Below are positions 6,270 to 11,866 of a stretch of 11,866 nucleotides of DNA, one piece after another; position 1 is the stretch's first letter, and each line of letters begins with the position of its first letter. The stretch is from an uncultured Oscillospiraceae bacterium (GTDB lineage Bacteria > Bacillota > Clostridia > Oscillospirales > Oscillospiraceae), in assembly GCA_900752305.1 (NCBI GenBank), contig CAADUV010000354.1, forward strand, positions 1 to 11,866, written 5' to 3'. The notes beneath the pieces are model-generated. The model worked only from the letters and a program-made list of their open reading frames with translations, did no database searches and had not been told where the DNA came from. The position numbers were made by a program, and so were the translations under genes.

Positions 6270-6712
6270 TCGCCGGTTTTGGGCAGTCGGTGGGAGATCT
6301 TCCGACGGAGGGTCAGGGTCGTCCCCTTTCCCGTCTGGGAACGGACTTTTAAGGAGTCCATAAAGCTCTCCATGATGGTGAACCCCATCCCGCTCCGTTC
6401 CGCTCCGCCGGTGGTGTACATCGGTTCCCGCGCCCGGTCTACATCCAGGATGCCCACGCCCCAATCCCGGATGACGATTTCCAGCAGGTTATTGGGGTAG
6501 ATGCGCATCCGCAGCATCACCTTGCCCAGCTTGTCCGGGTAGGCGTGGACGATGGCGTTGGTGACCCCTTCGGAGACCACCGTTTTGATGTCACCCAGCT
6601 CCTCCAGGGTGGGGTCCATCTGGGCGGCAAAGCAGGCGGCGGCCGCTCGGGCGAAGCCTTCGTTGGCACTTCGGCTCAAAAACTCCACTTTTGCCTCGTT
6701 GATGGGTTTCAT
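6266..6712 (-). CDS. spoIIAB: Anti-sigma F factor and protein kinase SpoIIAB (148 aa)
   Basis: SpoIIAB binds and inhibits sigma-F when loaded with ATP, and phosphorylates SpoIIAA on serine. It is a GHKL ATPase. The N-box is EGVTNAIVHAY with Glu48 and Asn52, the G1 box is DWGVGI (Asp83), and the G2 region is ERSGMGFTIM (107-114). Arg22 in ANEGFAR fits the conserved sigma-contact and catalysis arginine of the family. The length of 148 aa is typical. The start at 6712 has AAGGAG just upstream, inside the end of spoIIAA, and only 6 nt separate the two genes. The 3' end overlaps sigF by 4 nt. Tight spacing keeps the partner proteins in fixed ratio. Confidence 0.96.
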   Translation of the reverse strand: MKPINEAKVEFLSRSANEGFARAAAACFAAQMDPTLEELGDIKTVVSEGVTNAIVHAYPDKLGKVMLRMRIYPNNLLEIVIRDWGVGILDVDRAREPMYTTGGAERSGMGFTIMESFMDSLKVRSQTGKGTTLTLRRKISHRLPKTGE

Positions 6713-6718
6713 ATGTAC

Positions 6719-7039
6719 TCACTCCTTCCTTTCAAAGGCCATGGGGATGATCTTATGCAGCCCTGCCGCCTGCAGCACCCGTCCGGCCTGCGGCGGCACG
6801 CCGACCACTTCAAACTGCCCCTCCGTCTCCCGCATCCGCCGGTAGGCGCGGAGCAGGACGGCAATGCCGGAGGAATCCATGAAGGTCACGCCGGACAGGT
6901 CTAGGGTCAGGGCGCTGGGGCAGTACAGCTCTACCTTCCGTTCCAGCTCTTGCATCAGCTCCTTCGCCCGGTGGTGGTCTACTTCCCCACTTATTTGTAT
7001 CATCAGCTTTCGTCTAGTTATCGTACAGTTTAGTGGCAT
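6719..7039 (-). CDS. spoIIAA: Anti-sigma F factor antagonist SpoIIAA (106 aa)
   Basis: This STAS-domain protein frees sigma-F by binding SpoIIAB. It is switched off when SpoIIAB phosphorylates its serine and reactivated by the phosphatase SpoIIE. Key features are ISGEVDHHRA (residues 16-25), the phosphorylation loop FMDSSGIAVLL with Ser56 matching Bacillus Ser58, and AAGLHKIIPM near the C terminus. The ATG at 7039 is chosen because the protein then aligns from its first residues with Bacillus SpoIIAA. A TTG at 7069 in the same frame would add ten residues. The binding site in front of the ATG is poor (GAGACGAGACG), so the start is the least certain part. It is the first gene of the operon spoIIAA-spoIIAB-sigF. 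Confidence 0.93.
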   Translation of the reverse strand: MPLNCTITRRKLMIQISGEVDHHRAKELMQELERKVELYCPSALTLDLSGVTFMDSSGIAVLLRAYRRMRETEGQFEVVGVPPQAGRVLQAAGLHKIIPMAFERKE

Positions 7040-7083
7040 CACGTCTCGTCTCGCTTTCGTTCCATCCAATGGGTGTCCACTGG

Positions 7084-7121
7084 AAAAAAATCACCTCATA
7101 CCCGAAGGGTATAAGGTGATT
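7084..7121 (-). terminator. Strong intrinsic terminator after valS, in front of spoIIAA
   Basis: On the - strand a 15-bp stem (7107-7121 with 7089-7103, one G-U pair, 3-nt loop TTC) is followed by seven T (7084-7090). It ends valS transcripts. It also lies only 45 nt upstream of the spoIIAA start codon, so any spoIIA promoter located nearer to valS must read through it. Confidence 0.93.
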
Positions 7122-7149
7122 ATAGTGGATAAGACTGTTAAATTTTATC

Positions 7150-7178
7150 AAATTCCGTCAGGGACACAAAACTTTTCT
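7150..7178 (-). promoter_or_regulatory. Possible sigma-H-type promoter for the spoIIA operon
   Basis: In Bacillus the spoIIA operon is read by sigma-H (consensus RnAGGAwWW, 11-12 bp, RnnGAATww). On the - strand ACGGAATTT (7150-7158) fits the -10 perfectly. AGAAAAGTT (7170-7178) lies 11 bp upstream but matches the -35 poorly, lacking the GG. It is the only GAAT in this intergenic region. If it is real, the terminator at 7084-7121 lies in the operon's leader. Confidence 0.25.
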
Positions 7179-9805
7179 CAGCCCAGGTCTGCCAGGGAGC
7201 TTTCCAGCTGCTGAATTTCCTTCTGCGCCTTGGCCATGTTGTCCCGTTCCCGCTGGATGACGTCCTCGGGTGCCTTGGCCAGGAACTTCTCGTTAGACAG
7301 CTTCTTTTCGATGCCGCCCAGGTACTTCTTCTTCTTTTCCAGCTCCTTGCTCAGGCGCTTGCGCTCGGCAGCCAGGTCCACCAGCTCGGCCAAGGGGATA
7401 TACAGCTTGGCGTCGGCGGTGACCACGCTGACCAGGCCGTTCAGGTCGGCGGGCACATCGCTGGCGATGGTCACATCGGTGGTGAAGGCCAGGCGCTGGA
7501 TAAAGGGGATGCCCAGTTGGAAGACGGCGGGCTGGTCGGTGGTGATGCGCAGCTCGGCCTTCCGGGAGGGAACGACGTTCATCTCGGCACGGCGGGCACG
7601 GATGCCCTTGATGGCGGCCATGATCTTTTCCATCGCTTCCGCGTCCTCGGGGAACTGGAAGGCTTCCTGGACCACAGGCCAATCCTGGAGCATGAGGAAG
7701 TCGCCGTCATGAGGCAGCGCCTGCCAAATCTCTTCGGAGAGGAAGGGCATGAAGGGGGGCAGCATTTTGAGGATGTCGGTCAGGACGTAGCACAGCACCT
7801 GCTGCGCCTGTTCCTTGGCCGCCTGATCCTCGCCGGACAGGCGGGACTTGGTCAGCTCGATATACCAGTCGCAATAGGTATCCCAGATGAAGTCGTACAG
7901 CTTCTGTGCGGCCACGCCCAGCTCGTAATGTTCCATGTTGGTGGTCACTTCGCCGATGACGTTGTTGAGCTTGTGCAGGATCCACTTGTCCTCCAGCTCC
8001 AGCTTTTCGGGGAGCTTGCACTGGTCGATGGTCAGGTTCATGAGGAGGAAACGGGAGGCGTTCCAGATTTTGTTGCAGAAGTTCCGCATGGCCTCGCACT
8101 TCTCCGTGAAGAAACGGGTGTCGTTGCCGGGGCTGTTGCCGGTGATGAGGTTGTAACGGAGGGCGTCGCAGCCGTACTGTTCGATCATCTCCAGGGGGTC
8201 GATGCCGTTGCCCAGGCTCTTGGACATCTTGCGGCCCTGGCTGTCTCGCACCAGGCCGTGGATGAAGACGGTGTGGAACGGATAGGTGCCGGTGTGCTCG
8301 CAGGCGGAGAAGATCATTCTGGCCACCCAGAAGAAGATGATGTCATAGCCGGTGACCAGCACGTCGGTGGGATAGAAGTAGTCCAGGTCGGGGGTCTTTT
8401 CCGGCCAGCCCAACGTGGAGAAGGGCCACAGGGCGGAGGAGAACCAGGTGTCCAGCACGTCCTCTTCCCGGCGGATGTTCTTGCTGCCGCAGTGCTTGCA
8501 CTGGGTGGGGTCTTCCCGGTCTACGGTGATCTCGCCGCAGTCGTCGCAGTACCAAGCGGGGATCTGATGGCCCCACCAGAGCTGACGGGAAATGCACCAG
8601 TCGTGGACGTTCTCCATCCAGTTCAGATAAGTCTTAGAGAAACGTTCGGGGACGAACTTCACTTCGCCGTCCCGGACCACCCGCATGGCTTCCTTGGCCA
8701 GGGGTTCCATCTTGACGAACCACTGAGCGGAGATGATAGGCTCCACATCGTTGTGGCAGCGGTAGCAGGTGCCCACGTTGTGGCTGTAGTCCTCGATCTT
8801 TTCCATCAGGCCCAGCTCTTCCAAATCCTTCACGACCGCCTTCCGGCACTCGTAACGATCCATGCCCTCGTACTTGCCGCCGTTCTCGTTGACCTTGCCG
8901 TTGTCGTCCAGGACGCGGATGACCTCCAGGTTGTGGCGCAGACCCACTTCAAAGTCGTTGGGGTCGTGGGCGGGGGTCATCTTGACGCAGCCGGTACCGA
9001 AGTCCATCTCCACGTAGTCGTCGGCCACGATGGGGATTTCCCGGTTCATGATGGGCAGGATGCAGGTCTTGCCCACCAAATCCTTATACCGCTCGTCGTT
9101 GGGGTTGACTGCCACGCCGGTGTCGCCCATCATGGTTTCCGGACGGGTGGTGGCGACCACCAGGTAGCCGCTGCCATCGGTCAGCGGGTAGCGCATATGC
9201 CACAGGTGACCGGGCTTGTCCACGTATTCCACTTCGGCGTCGGACAGGGCGGTGACGCAGTTGGGGCACCAGTTGATGATGCGGCTGCCCCGATAGATCA
9301 GCCCCTTTTCGTACAGGGAGACGAACACCTCTCGCACGGCCTTAGAGCAGCCCTCGTCCATGGTGAAGCGGGAGCGTTCCCAGTCACAGGAGGAACCCAA
9401 CTTCTTCTGCTGCTGGACGATGCGGTTGCCGTACTTTTCCTTCCAAGCCCAGACTCGTTCCAGGAACTTTTCGCGGCCCAGGTCGTAGCGGGTCTTGCCC
9501 TCATTGACTCTCAGGTCCTCTTCTACCTTGATCTGGGTGGCGATGCCGGCGTGGTCAGTGCCGGGAACCCACAGAGCGGCGTAACCCTGCATCCGCTTGA
9601 AGCGGATGAGGATGTCCTGGAGGGTGGCGTCCATGGCGTGGCCCATGTGGAGCTGGCCGGTGACGTTGGGTGGGGGCATGACGATGGTGAAGGGCTTCTT
9701 GTTGGGGTCACGGTGACCGCGGAAACAGCCGCTTTCTTCCCACTGCTCGTAAATCCGAGATTCTACTTCTTTGGGGTCATATACTTTTGGTAGTTCTTTT
9801 GCCAT
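7178..9805 (-). CDS. valS: Valine--tRNA ligase (875 aa)
   Basis: ValS is a class I aminoacyl-tRNA synthetase that joins valine to tRNA-Val in the cytoplasm, using ATP. The HIGH motif appears as HMGH at 53-56, after PPPNVTG. The CP1 editing domain covers about 190-345, with [11 protein letters not shown] at 219 and HDPNDFEVG at 280, and hydrolyses mischarged threonine. A Cys4 zinc-knuckle is at 420, 423, 436 and 439. GRKMSKS is at 524-530. The anticodon-binding helical domain follows, and residues about 805-875 are the C-terminal coiled coil ([18 protein letters not shown]) that marks ValS. The length is normal. AAGGAG at 9819-9824 is 13 nt upstream, slightly far. The gene is controlled by the valine T-box leader directly upstream and ends at the terminator at 7084-7121. 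Confidence 0.98.
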   Translation of the reverse strand: MAKELPKVYDPKEVESRIYEQWEESGCFRGHRDPNKKPFTIVMPPPNVTGQLHMGHAMDATLQDILIRFKRMQGYAALWVPGTDHAGIATQIKVEEDLRVNEGKTRYDLGREKFLERVWAWKEKYGNRIVQQQKKLGSSCDWERSRFTMDEGCSKAVREVFVSLYEKGLIYRGSRIINWCPNCVTALSDAEVEYVDKPGHLWHMRYPLTDGSGYLVVATTRPETMMGDTGVAVNPNDERYKDLVGKTCILPIMNREIPIVADDYVEMDFGTGCVKMTPAHDPNDFEVGLRHNLEVIRVLDDNGKVNENGGKYEGMDRYECRKAVVKDLEELGLMEKIEDYSHNVGTCYRCHNDVEPIISAQWFVKMEPLAKEAMRVVRDGEVKFVPERFSKTYLNWMENVHDWCISRQLWWGHQIPAWYCDDCGEITVDREDPTQCKHCGSKNIRREEDVLDTWFSSALWPFSTLGWPEKTPDLDYFYPTDVLVTGYDIIFFWVARMIFSACEHTGTYPFHTVFIHGLVRDSQGRKMSKSLGNGIDPLEMIEQYGCDALRYNLITGNSPGNDTRFFTEKCEAMRNFCNKIWNASRFLLMNLTIDQCKLPEKLELEDKWILHKLNNVIGEVTTNMEHYELGVAAQKLYDFIWDTYCDWYIELTKSRLSGEDQAAKEQAQQVLCYVLTDILKMLPPFMPFLSEEIWQALPHDGDFLMLQDWPVVQEAFQFPEDAEAMEKIMAAIKGIRARRAEMNVVPSRKAELRITTDQPAVFQLGIPFIQRLAFTTDVTIASDVPADLNGLVSVVTADAKLYIPLAELVDLAAERKRLSKELEKKKKYLGGIEKKLSNEKFLAKAPEDVIQRERDNMAKAQKEIQQLESSLADLG

Positions 9806-9837
9806 TTTGCTTCGTTCACTCCTTCTATTTTACAAAC

Positions 9838-10101
9838 AAAAAGCCCTGAGCACATCTAAAAATATGCTCAGGGCGAAACTTGTCCGTGGTACCACCTGCA
9901 TTCAGGCGGAAATCATTCTGCCTGCACTCGACCCTTTAACGCAGGGGTGACGCCGGGCGCTAACGCTCTCGCGGAGCGGTTCACACCCGGAACTCTGGGA
10001 CGACCCTTCCACACGAACCCACCGGAGCTTCCACCGACCGCTCCGTCTCTAGGCTGGACAACGTGTGTACTTCCTTCCCTTCCTCGTTTTTATGCGATAT
10101 T
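9838..10101 (-). ncRNA. T-box riboswitch for tRNA-Val (valS leader)
   Basis: This leader RNA binds uncharged tRNA-Val, which favours an antiterminator and lets transcription enter valS. On the - strand the T-box core GGTGGTACCACG is at 9885-9896. Its TGGT (9891-9894) would pair with the tRNA 3' end ACCA, as expected for the discriminator A of tRNA-Val. Stem I lies at about 9985-10085, with AGTA of the specifier-loop motif, helix CACACG/CGTGTG, the loop motif TAGAGA, and GAAGG-GTC-GTCCCAGAG. The GTC at 10002-10004 is the likely specifier (Val). A stem III candidate is at 9903-9924. The terminator is a 10-bp stem, GCCCTGAGCA and its complement (9843-9852 with 9865-9874), followed by five T (9838-9842). 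The class is certain; the specifier was placed by eye. Confidence 0.95.
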
Positions 10102-10107
10102 GTTTTC

Positions 10108-10136
10108 ATTATAGAGAACGCGGCGTGGATTGTCAA
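10108..10136 (-). promoter_or_regulatory. Perfect consensus sigma-A promoter of the T-box/valS transcript
   Basis: On the - strand TTGACA (10131-10136) and TATAAT (10108-10113) are separated by exactly 17 bp, a full consensus sigma-A promoter. Transcription would start near 10101, just before T-box stem I. A strong constitutive promoter combined with downstream attenuation is the usual T-box design. Confidence 0.93.
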
Positions 10137-10239
10137 GTTTTTATGAAGAATTTCCCCATCGGCTGGCAGAAGGACGGAAAGTTACGGGCAAGTCACTAAT
10201 TTGTAACACATCCTTAAACAAACTGTAAGGAAACCTTCC

Positions 10240-10268
10240 TTGAGAACAACAAATTTTTCCCGTAAACT
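10240..10268 (+). promoter_or_regulatory. Probable promoter of the lipoprotein gene
   Basis: TTGAGA (10240-10245, five of six matches) is followed after 17 bp by TAAACT (10263-10268, four of six). It would give a leader of about 55 nt. That leader contains a small perfect hairpin, GGACG-AA-CGTCC (10283-10294). Between the two divergent promoters (about 10137-10239) I see nothing else I can name. Confidence 0.5.
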
Positions 10269-10332
10269 AGACGGCGAAGAAGGGACGAACGTCCGCCAAC
10301 CCCTTTACACGTTTAGAAAGGAGTCTTTTTCC

Positions 10333-11040
10333 ATGAAAAAACTGACCATCCTGGTCACCGCCCTCTGCCTGACCGCTCTGACCGCCTGCTCCACCAACCA
10401 GGCCAACTCCTCCCAGAGCGCCCAGCCCAGCCAGAGTGCCCAGACCTCCCAGCCTGCGGAACCCGCTCAGTCCACAGCGCCTGCCACCGAAGCAAAGAGC
10501 ATCAAGCCCACCCCCGTGGCCAACATCGACCTGGAGCACCCCCAGGAGGGCTTCAACGCCCCTGTCTCCTTCGCCGCTGCTGACGTGAAAAAGGACGGGG
10601 ACAAGATCACCCTGACCATGAAGGTCTACGAACAGGAGCTGTTCGACGCGGTGGAAGTGAGCCAACTCAAGGCCGGTGACACCATCACCGCAGGTGGTGA
10701 GGAGGTCAAGATCACCAAGATCGAGGAGATCAAGACCGGCGGCGTCGCCGTCAACGGCGGCTACGACAACGGCGGCATCACCCTGTTCCCCGGCGACGGC
10801 GGCACCTACTATCAGGTGAAGGAGAACGACGCCAAGACCTATCAGGAAGTGGGTACCGCTACCCTGCCCCTGGGCGACAAGTTCGAGCTGCTCGACAACG
10901 CCAAAAATGACAACAAGAAGCTGACCGCCCAGGATATGACCACCCTGAAGGACGACGGCACCAGCTTCAACGTCAACAACACCACTGCTACCGTGGAGAA
11001 CGGTGTCATCACCAACATCACCAGAGCCTATATGCCCTGA
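10333..11040 (+). CDS. Putative lipoprotein of unknown function (235 aa)
   Basis: I do not recognise the family. The N terminus is a classic lipoprotein signal, MKKLTILVTALCLTALTAC, with lipobox LTAC and Cys19 as the lipidated residue, so the mature protein sits on the outer face of the membrane. Residues 20-55 are a low-complexity Ser/Gln/Ala/Pro/Thr linker with repeated SQSAQ/SQPA units that tethers the domain. Residues about 56-235 form one predicted beta-rich domain with strands such as KITLTMKVYE, EEVKITKIEEI and ATVENGVITNI, and a Gly-rich centre (VNGGYDNGGITLFPGDGG). No catalytic motif is visible. The ATG at 10333 is fixed by AAAGGAG (10317-10323) and the signal peptide; the open frame further upstream is not needed. 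It is a single-gene unit with a strong terminator. Confidence 0.9.
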   Translation: MKKLTILVTALCLTALTACSTNQANSSQSAQPSQSAQTSQPAEPAQSTAPATEAKSIKPTPVANIDLEHPQEGFNAPVSFAAADVKKDGDKITLTMKVYEQELFDAVEVSQLKAGDTITAGGEEVKITKIEEIKTGGVAVNGGYDNGGITLFPGDGGTYYQVKENDAKTYQEVGTATLPLGDKFELLDNAKNDNKKLTAQDMTTLKDDGTSFNVNNTTATVENGVITNITRAYMP

Positions 11041-11091
11041 CGCTCTGGTCGGATGACAGCGATCTGATACCCTCTCCTTCTCTTCTGCGCA

Positions 11092-11134
11092 GCGCCCCGG
11101 AACTTGTCCCGTTCCGGGGCGCGTTTGCTGTTTG
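11092..11134 (+). terminator. Terminator after the lipoprotein gene
   Basis: A perfect 12-bp GC-rich stem, GCGCCCCGGAAC (11092-11103) and its complement (11111-11122), has a 7-nt loop. It is followed by the T-rich but interrupted tract GTTTGCTGTTT. The stem is very stable and the tail is imperfect, so it is probably still an effective terminator. Confidence 0.75.
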
Positions 11135-11164
11135 ATTTATCGCTAAATTTGCTGTTGAATTTTA
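11124..11164 (+). repeat. Imperfect direct repeat upstream of the toxin-antitoxin operon
   Basis: TTTGCTGTTTGATTTAT (11124-11140) recurs as TTTGCTGTTGAATTTTA (11148-11164), 24 bp apart start to start. The second copy overlaps the -35 box of the toxin-antitoxin promoter. It could be a pair of binding sites for the antitoxin, or a chance duplication of the terminator tail. Confidence 0.45.
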
Positions 11165-11183
11165 CAGTAGATTTCGGTATACT
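11155..11183 (+). promoter_or_regulatory. Promoter of the toxin-antitoxin operon
   Basis: TTGAAT (11155-11160) and TATACT (11178-11183) are 17 bp apart. The RNA would start near 11190, just before AAAGGAG at 11191-11197. Operons of this type are normally repressed by the antitoxin alone or the toxin-antitoxin complex bound around the promoter. Confidence 0.7.
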
Positions 11184-11206
11184 AAGGGGGAAAGGAGCTG
11201 AACGCT

Positions 11207-11467
11207 ATGCCGAACATTCGACCGATCTCCGATCTGCGCAACTACACCGACGTCCTCCGTGACGTCTCCGAGGGCGCTCCCGTCTTCCTGACCAAGAACG
11301 GGCGGGGGAAATATGCCATCGTCGATCTCCAAGACTACGAGAAGACCCAGGCCACCCTCCGCCTGATGAACGAGCTGGCCAAGGGACGGCGGTCTGGGGA
11401 GACGGAGGGGTGGTTGACCCCTGAAGAAGTGAGGGCGCATTTTCGCGTGAGAGCCGATGAAGAATAA
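11207..11467 (+). CDS. Type II antitoxin, Phd/YefM family (86 aa)
   Basis: This is the labile antitoxin of a type II toxin-antitoxin pair. It binds operator DNA with its N-terminal half and neutralises the toxin with its flexible C-terminal half. Residues 1-50 show the Phd/YefM pattern: IRPISDLRNYTDVL, then SEGAPVFLTKNGRGKYAIVDLQDYE, a short strand-turn-strand followed by helices. The C-terminal part GWLTPEEVRAHFRV (68-81) is the likely toxin-binding segment. The ATG at 11207 is preceded by AAAGGAG at 11191-11197, with 9 nt spacing. The stop codon lies 11 nt inside the toxin gene, which suggests coupled translation with antitoxin first, the normal order. By family knowledge it represses its own operon. 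Confidence 0.9.
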   Translation: MPNIRPISDLRNYTDVLRDVSEGAPVFLTKNGRGKYAIVDLQDYEKTQATLRLMNELAKGRRSGETEGWLTPEEVRAHFRVRADEE

Positions 11468-11795
11468 CATCCACTACACTCTGGCCGCCCGTCGGGACTT
11501 GGACGGGATTTGGGACTATATTGTGCTGGAGCTGCAAAATCGCTCCGCTGCGGAACGTGTGGTCAATCGCATCCTGGATGCCGTAGACAAGCTGGAACAC
11601 TTTCCTCAAATGGGCGCTCCCCTCTCCTCCATCGCCGACAACAAAGAAGACTACCGCTTCCTGGTCAGCGGCAGCTACATGGTGTTCTACCGGGTGAACG
11701 GGCAGGACGTCTATGTGGATCGTGTGCTGTATGGCCGGCGGGATTATCTGAACGTCCTATTCCGGGAGTTGCCGGAAGAGACTGCAACAGAGTAA
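11457..11795 (+). CDS. Type II toxin, RelE/ParE family (112 aa)
   Basis: This small basic-core toxin of the RelE/ParE superfamily either cuts mRNA on the ribosome (RelE-like) or poisons DNA gyrase (ParE-like); sequence alone does not decide. Typical features are the N-terminal YTLAARRDLDGIWDYIV helix (residues 7-23), the second helix SAAERVVNRILDAVDKLEHFPQMGAPL (30-56), and the beta-sheet core YRFLVSGSYMVFYRVNGQDVYVDRVLYGRRDY (66-97). The arginines in DRVLYGRRD are where active residues of RelE-type enzymes usually lie. The length of 112 aa is normal. The start at 11457 overlaps the antitoxin gene by 11 nt. It appears full length and intact. Confidence 0.9.
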   Translation: MKNNIHYTLAARRDLDGIWDYIVLELQNRSAAERVVNRILDAVDKLEHFPQMGAPLSSIADNKEDYRFLVSGSYMVFYRVNGQDVYVDRVLYGRRDYLNVLFRELPEETATE

Positions 11796-11798
11796 TCA

Positions 11799-11866
11799 AA
11801 ACCACTGGTAAACTAGTGGTTTGCACAGACCCTAGAAGGGTCATTACAGGCAGAGCCCCTAAAGGG
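11799..11866. repeat. Run of small palindromes at the right window edge
   Basis: Within 68 bp there is an 8-bp stem AAACCACT/AGTGGTTT (11799-11806 with 11815-11822), a 5-bp stem GACCC/GGGTC (11828-11832 with 11838-11842) and the start of a CCC-CTAAA-GGG hairpin that reaches the window end. The first could terminate the toxin-antitoxin transcript, though its T run is only three long. The series suggests a dispersed palindromic repeat or the hairpin-rich end of an IS200/IS605-like element, but the rest lies outside the window. Confidence 0.5.

Noticed and set aside
6270..6464. In-frame extension of sigF upstream to 6464
   Set aside because: It would overlap spoIIAB almost throughout its 3' half with low-complexity sequence. 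The 4-nt ATGA overlap is the usual coupled start.
5586..6500. Long + strand frame across sigF and spoIIAB
   Set aside because: It is antisense to two certain sporulation genes and has no recognisable domain; it is a codon-bias shadow.
7517..9793. Open frame of 758 codons on the + strand opposite valS
   Set aside because: It is fully antisense to a complete valS with all expected motifs. Its composition (runs of Val, His, Asp, Gly) is what reverse-strand reading of GC-rich codons gives, and no promoter or binding site fits.
1..11866. CRISPR array, tRNA or rRNA genes, phage genes, complete insertion sequence, defence system
   Set aside because: No spaced identical repeats, no cloverleaf or rRNA signature and no transposase, integrase or Cas-like protein was found. 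The toxin-antitoxin pair is of a known class and is the only accessory module.

Overview
The window looks like chromosomal DNA from an endospore-forming, anaerobic, GC-rich Firmicute of the Oscillospiraceae (Ruminococcaceae) type, near gut genera such as Flavonifractor, Lawsonibacter or Intestinimonas. The supports are a complete spoIIA sporulation operon, a T-box leader in front of valS, consensus sigma-A promoters and strong AGGAGG-type ribosome binding sites, combined with GC-rich coding sequence. The genus is an inference; the spore-forming Firmicute assignment is firm.

Layout, left to right. (1) A short acidic orphan protein (99-404, +) sits behind a near-consensus promoter and converges on a membrane-anchored alpha/beta hydrolase (474-1536 region, -) through a shared bidirectional terminator. 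(2) A DtxR/MntR-type metal-responsive regulator (1740-2120, +) converges in the same way on a GH25 muramidase lipoprotein (2195-3019, -). (3) A MATE efflux pump (3230-4657, -) has a good promoter whose core is covered by an imperfect dyad. It is followed by three hairpins in 140 bp, of which only one is clearly a terminator. (4) A HAD phosphatase (4852-5499, -) lies just downstream of the sporulation operon spoIIAA-spoIIAB-sigF (7039 to 5565, -). (5) valS (7178-9805, -) is preceded by a valine T-box riboswitch with a perfect TTGACA-17-TATAAT promoter. (6) Divergent from it is a lipoprotein of unknown function (10333-11040, +). (7) A Phd/YefM-RelE/ParE type toxin-antitoxin pair (11207-11795, +) follows. 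(8) The last 70 bp hold a run of small palindromes cut off by the window edge, possibly the start of a dispersed repeat or mobile element.

Most genes here are single-gene units with their own promoter and terminator. The real functional groups are the spoIIA operon (anti-anti-sigma, anti-sigma kinase and the forespore sigma factor), the T-box/valS unit, which senses uncharged tRNA-Val, and the toxin-antitoxin operon. I found no CRISPR array, tRNA, rRNA, phage gene or complete insertion sequence, and no clearly new multi-gene system. The items most worth a second look are the terminator lying between any possible distal spoIIA promoter and spoIIAA, the hairpin cluster behind the MATE gene, the dyad over the MATE promoter, and the palindromes at the right edge.
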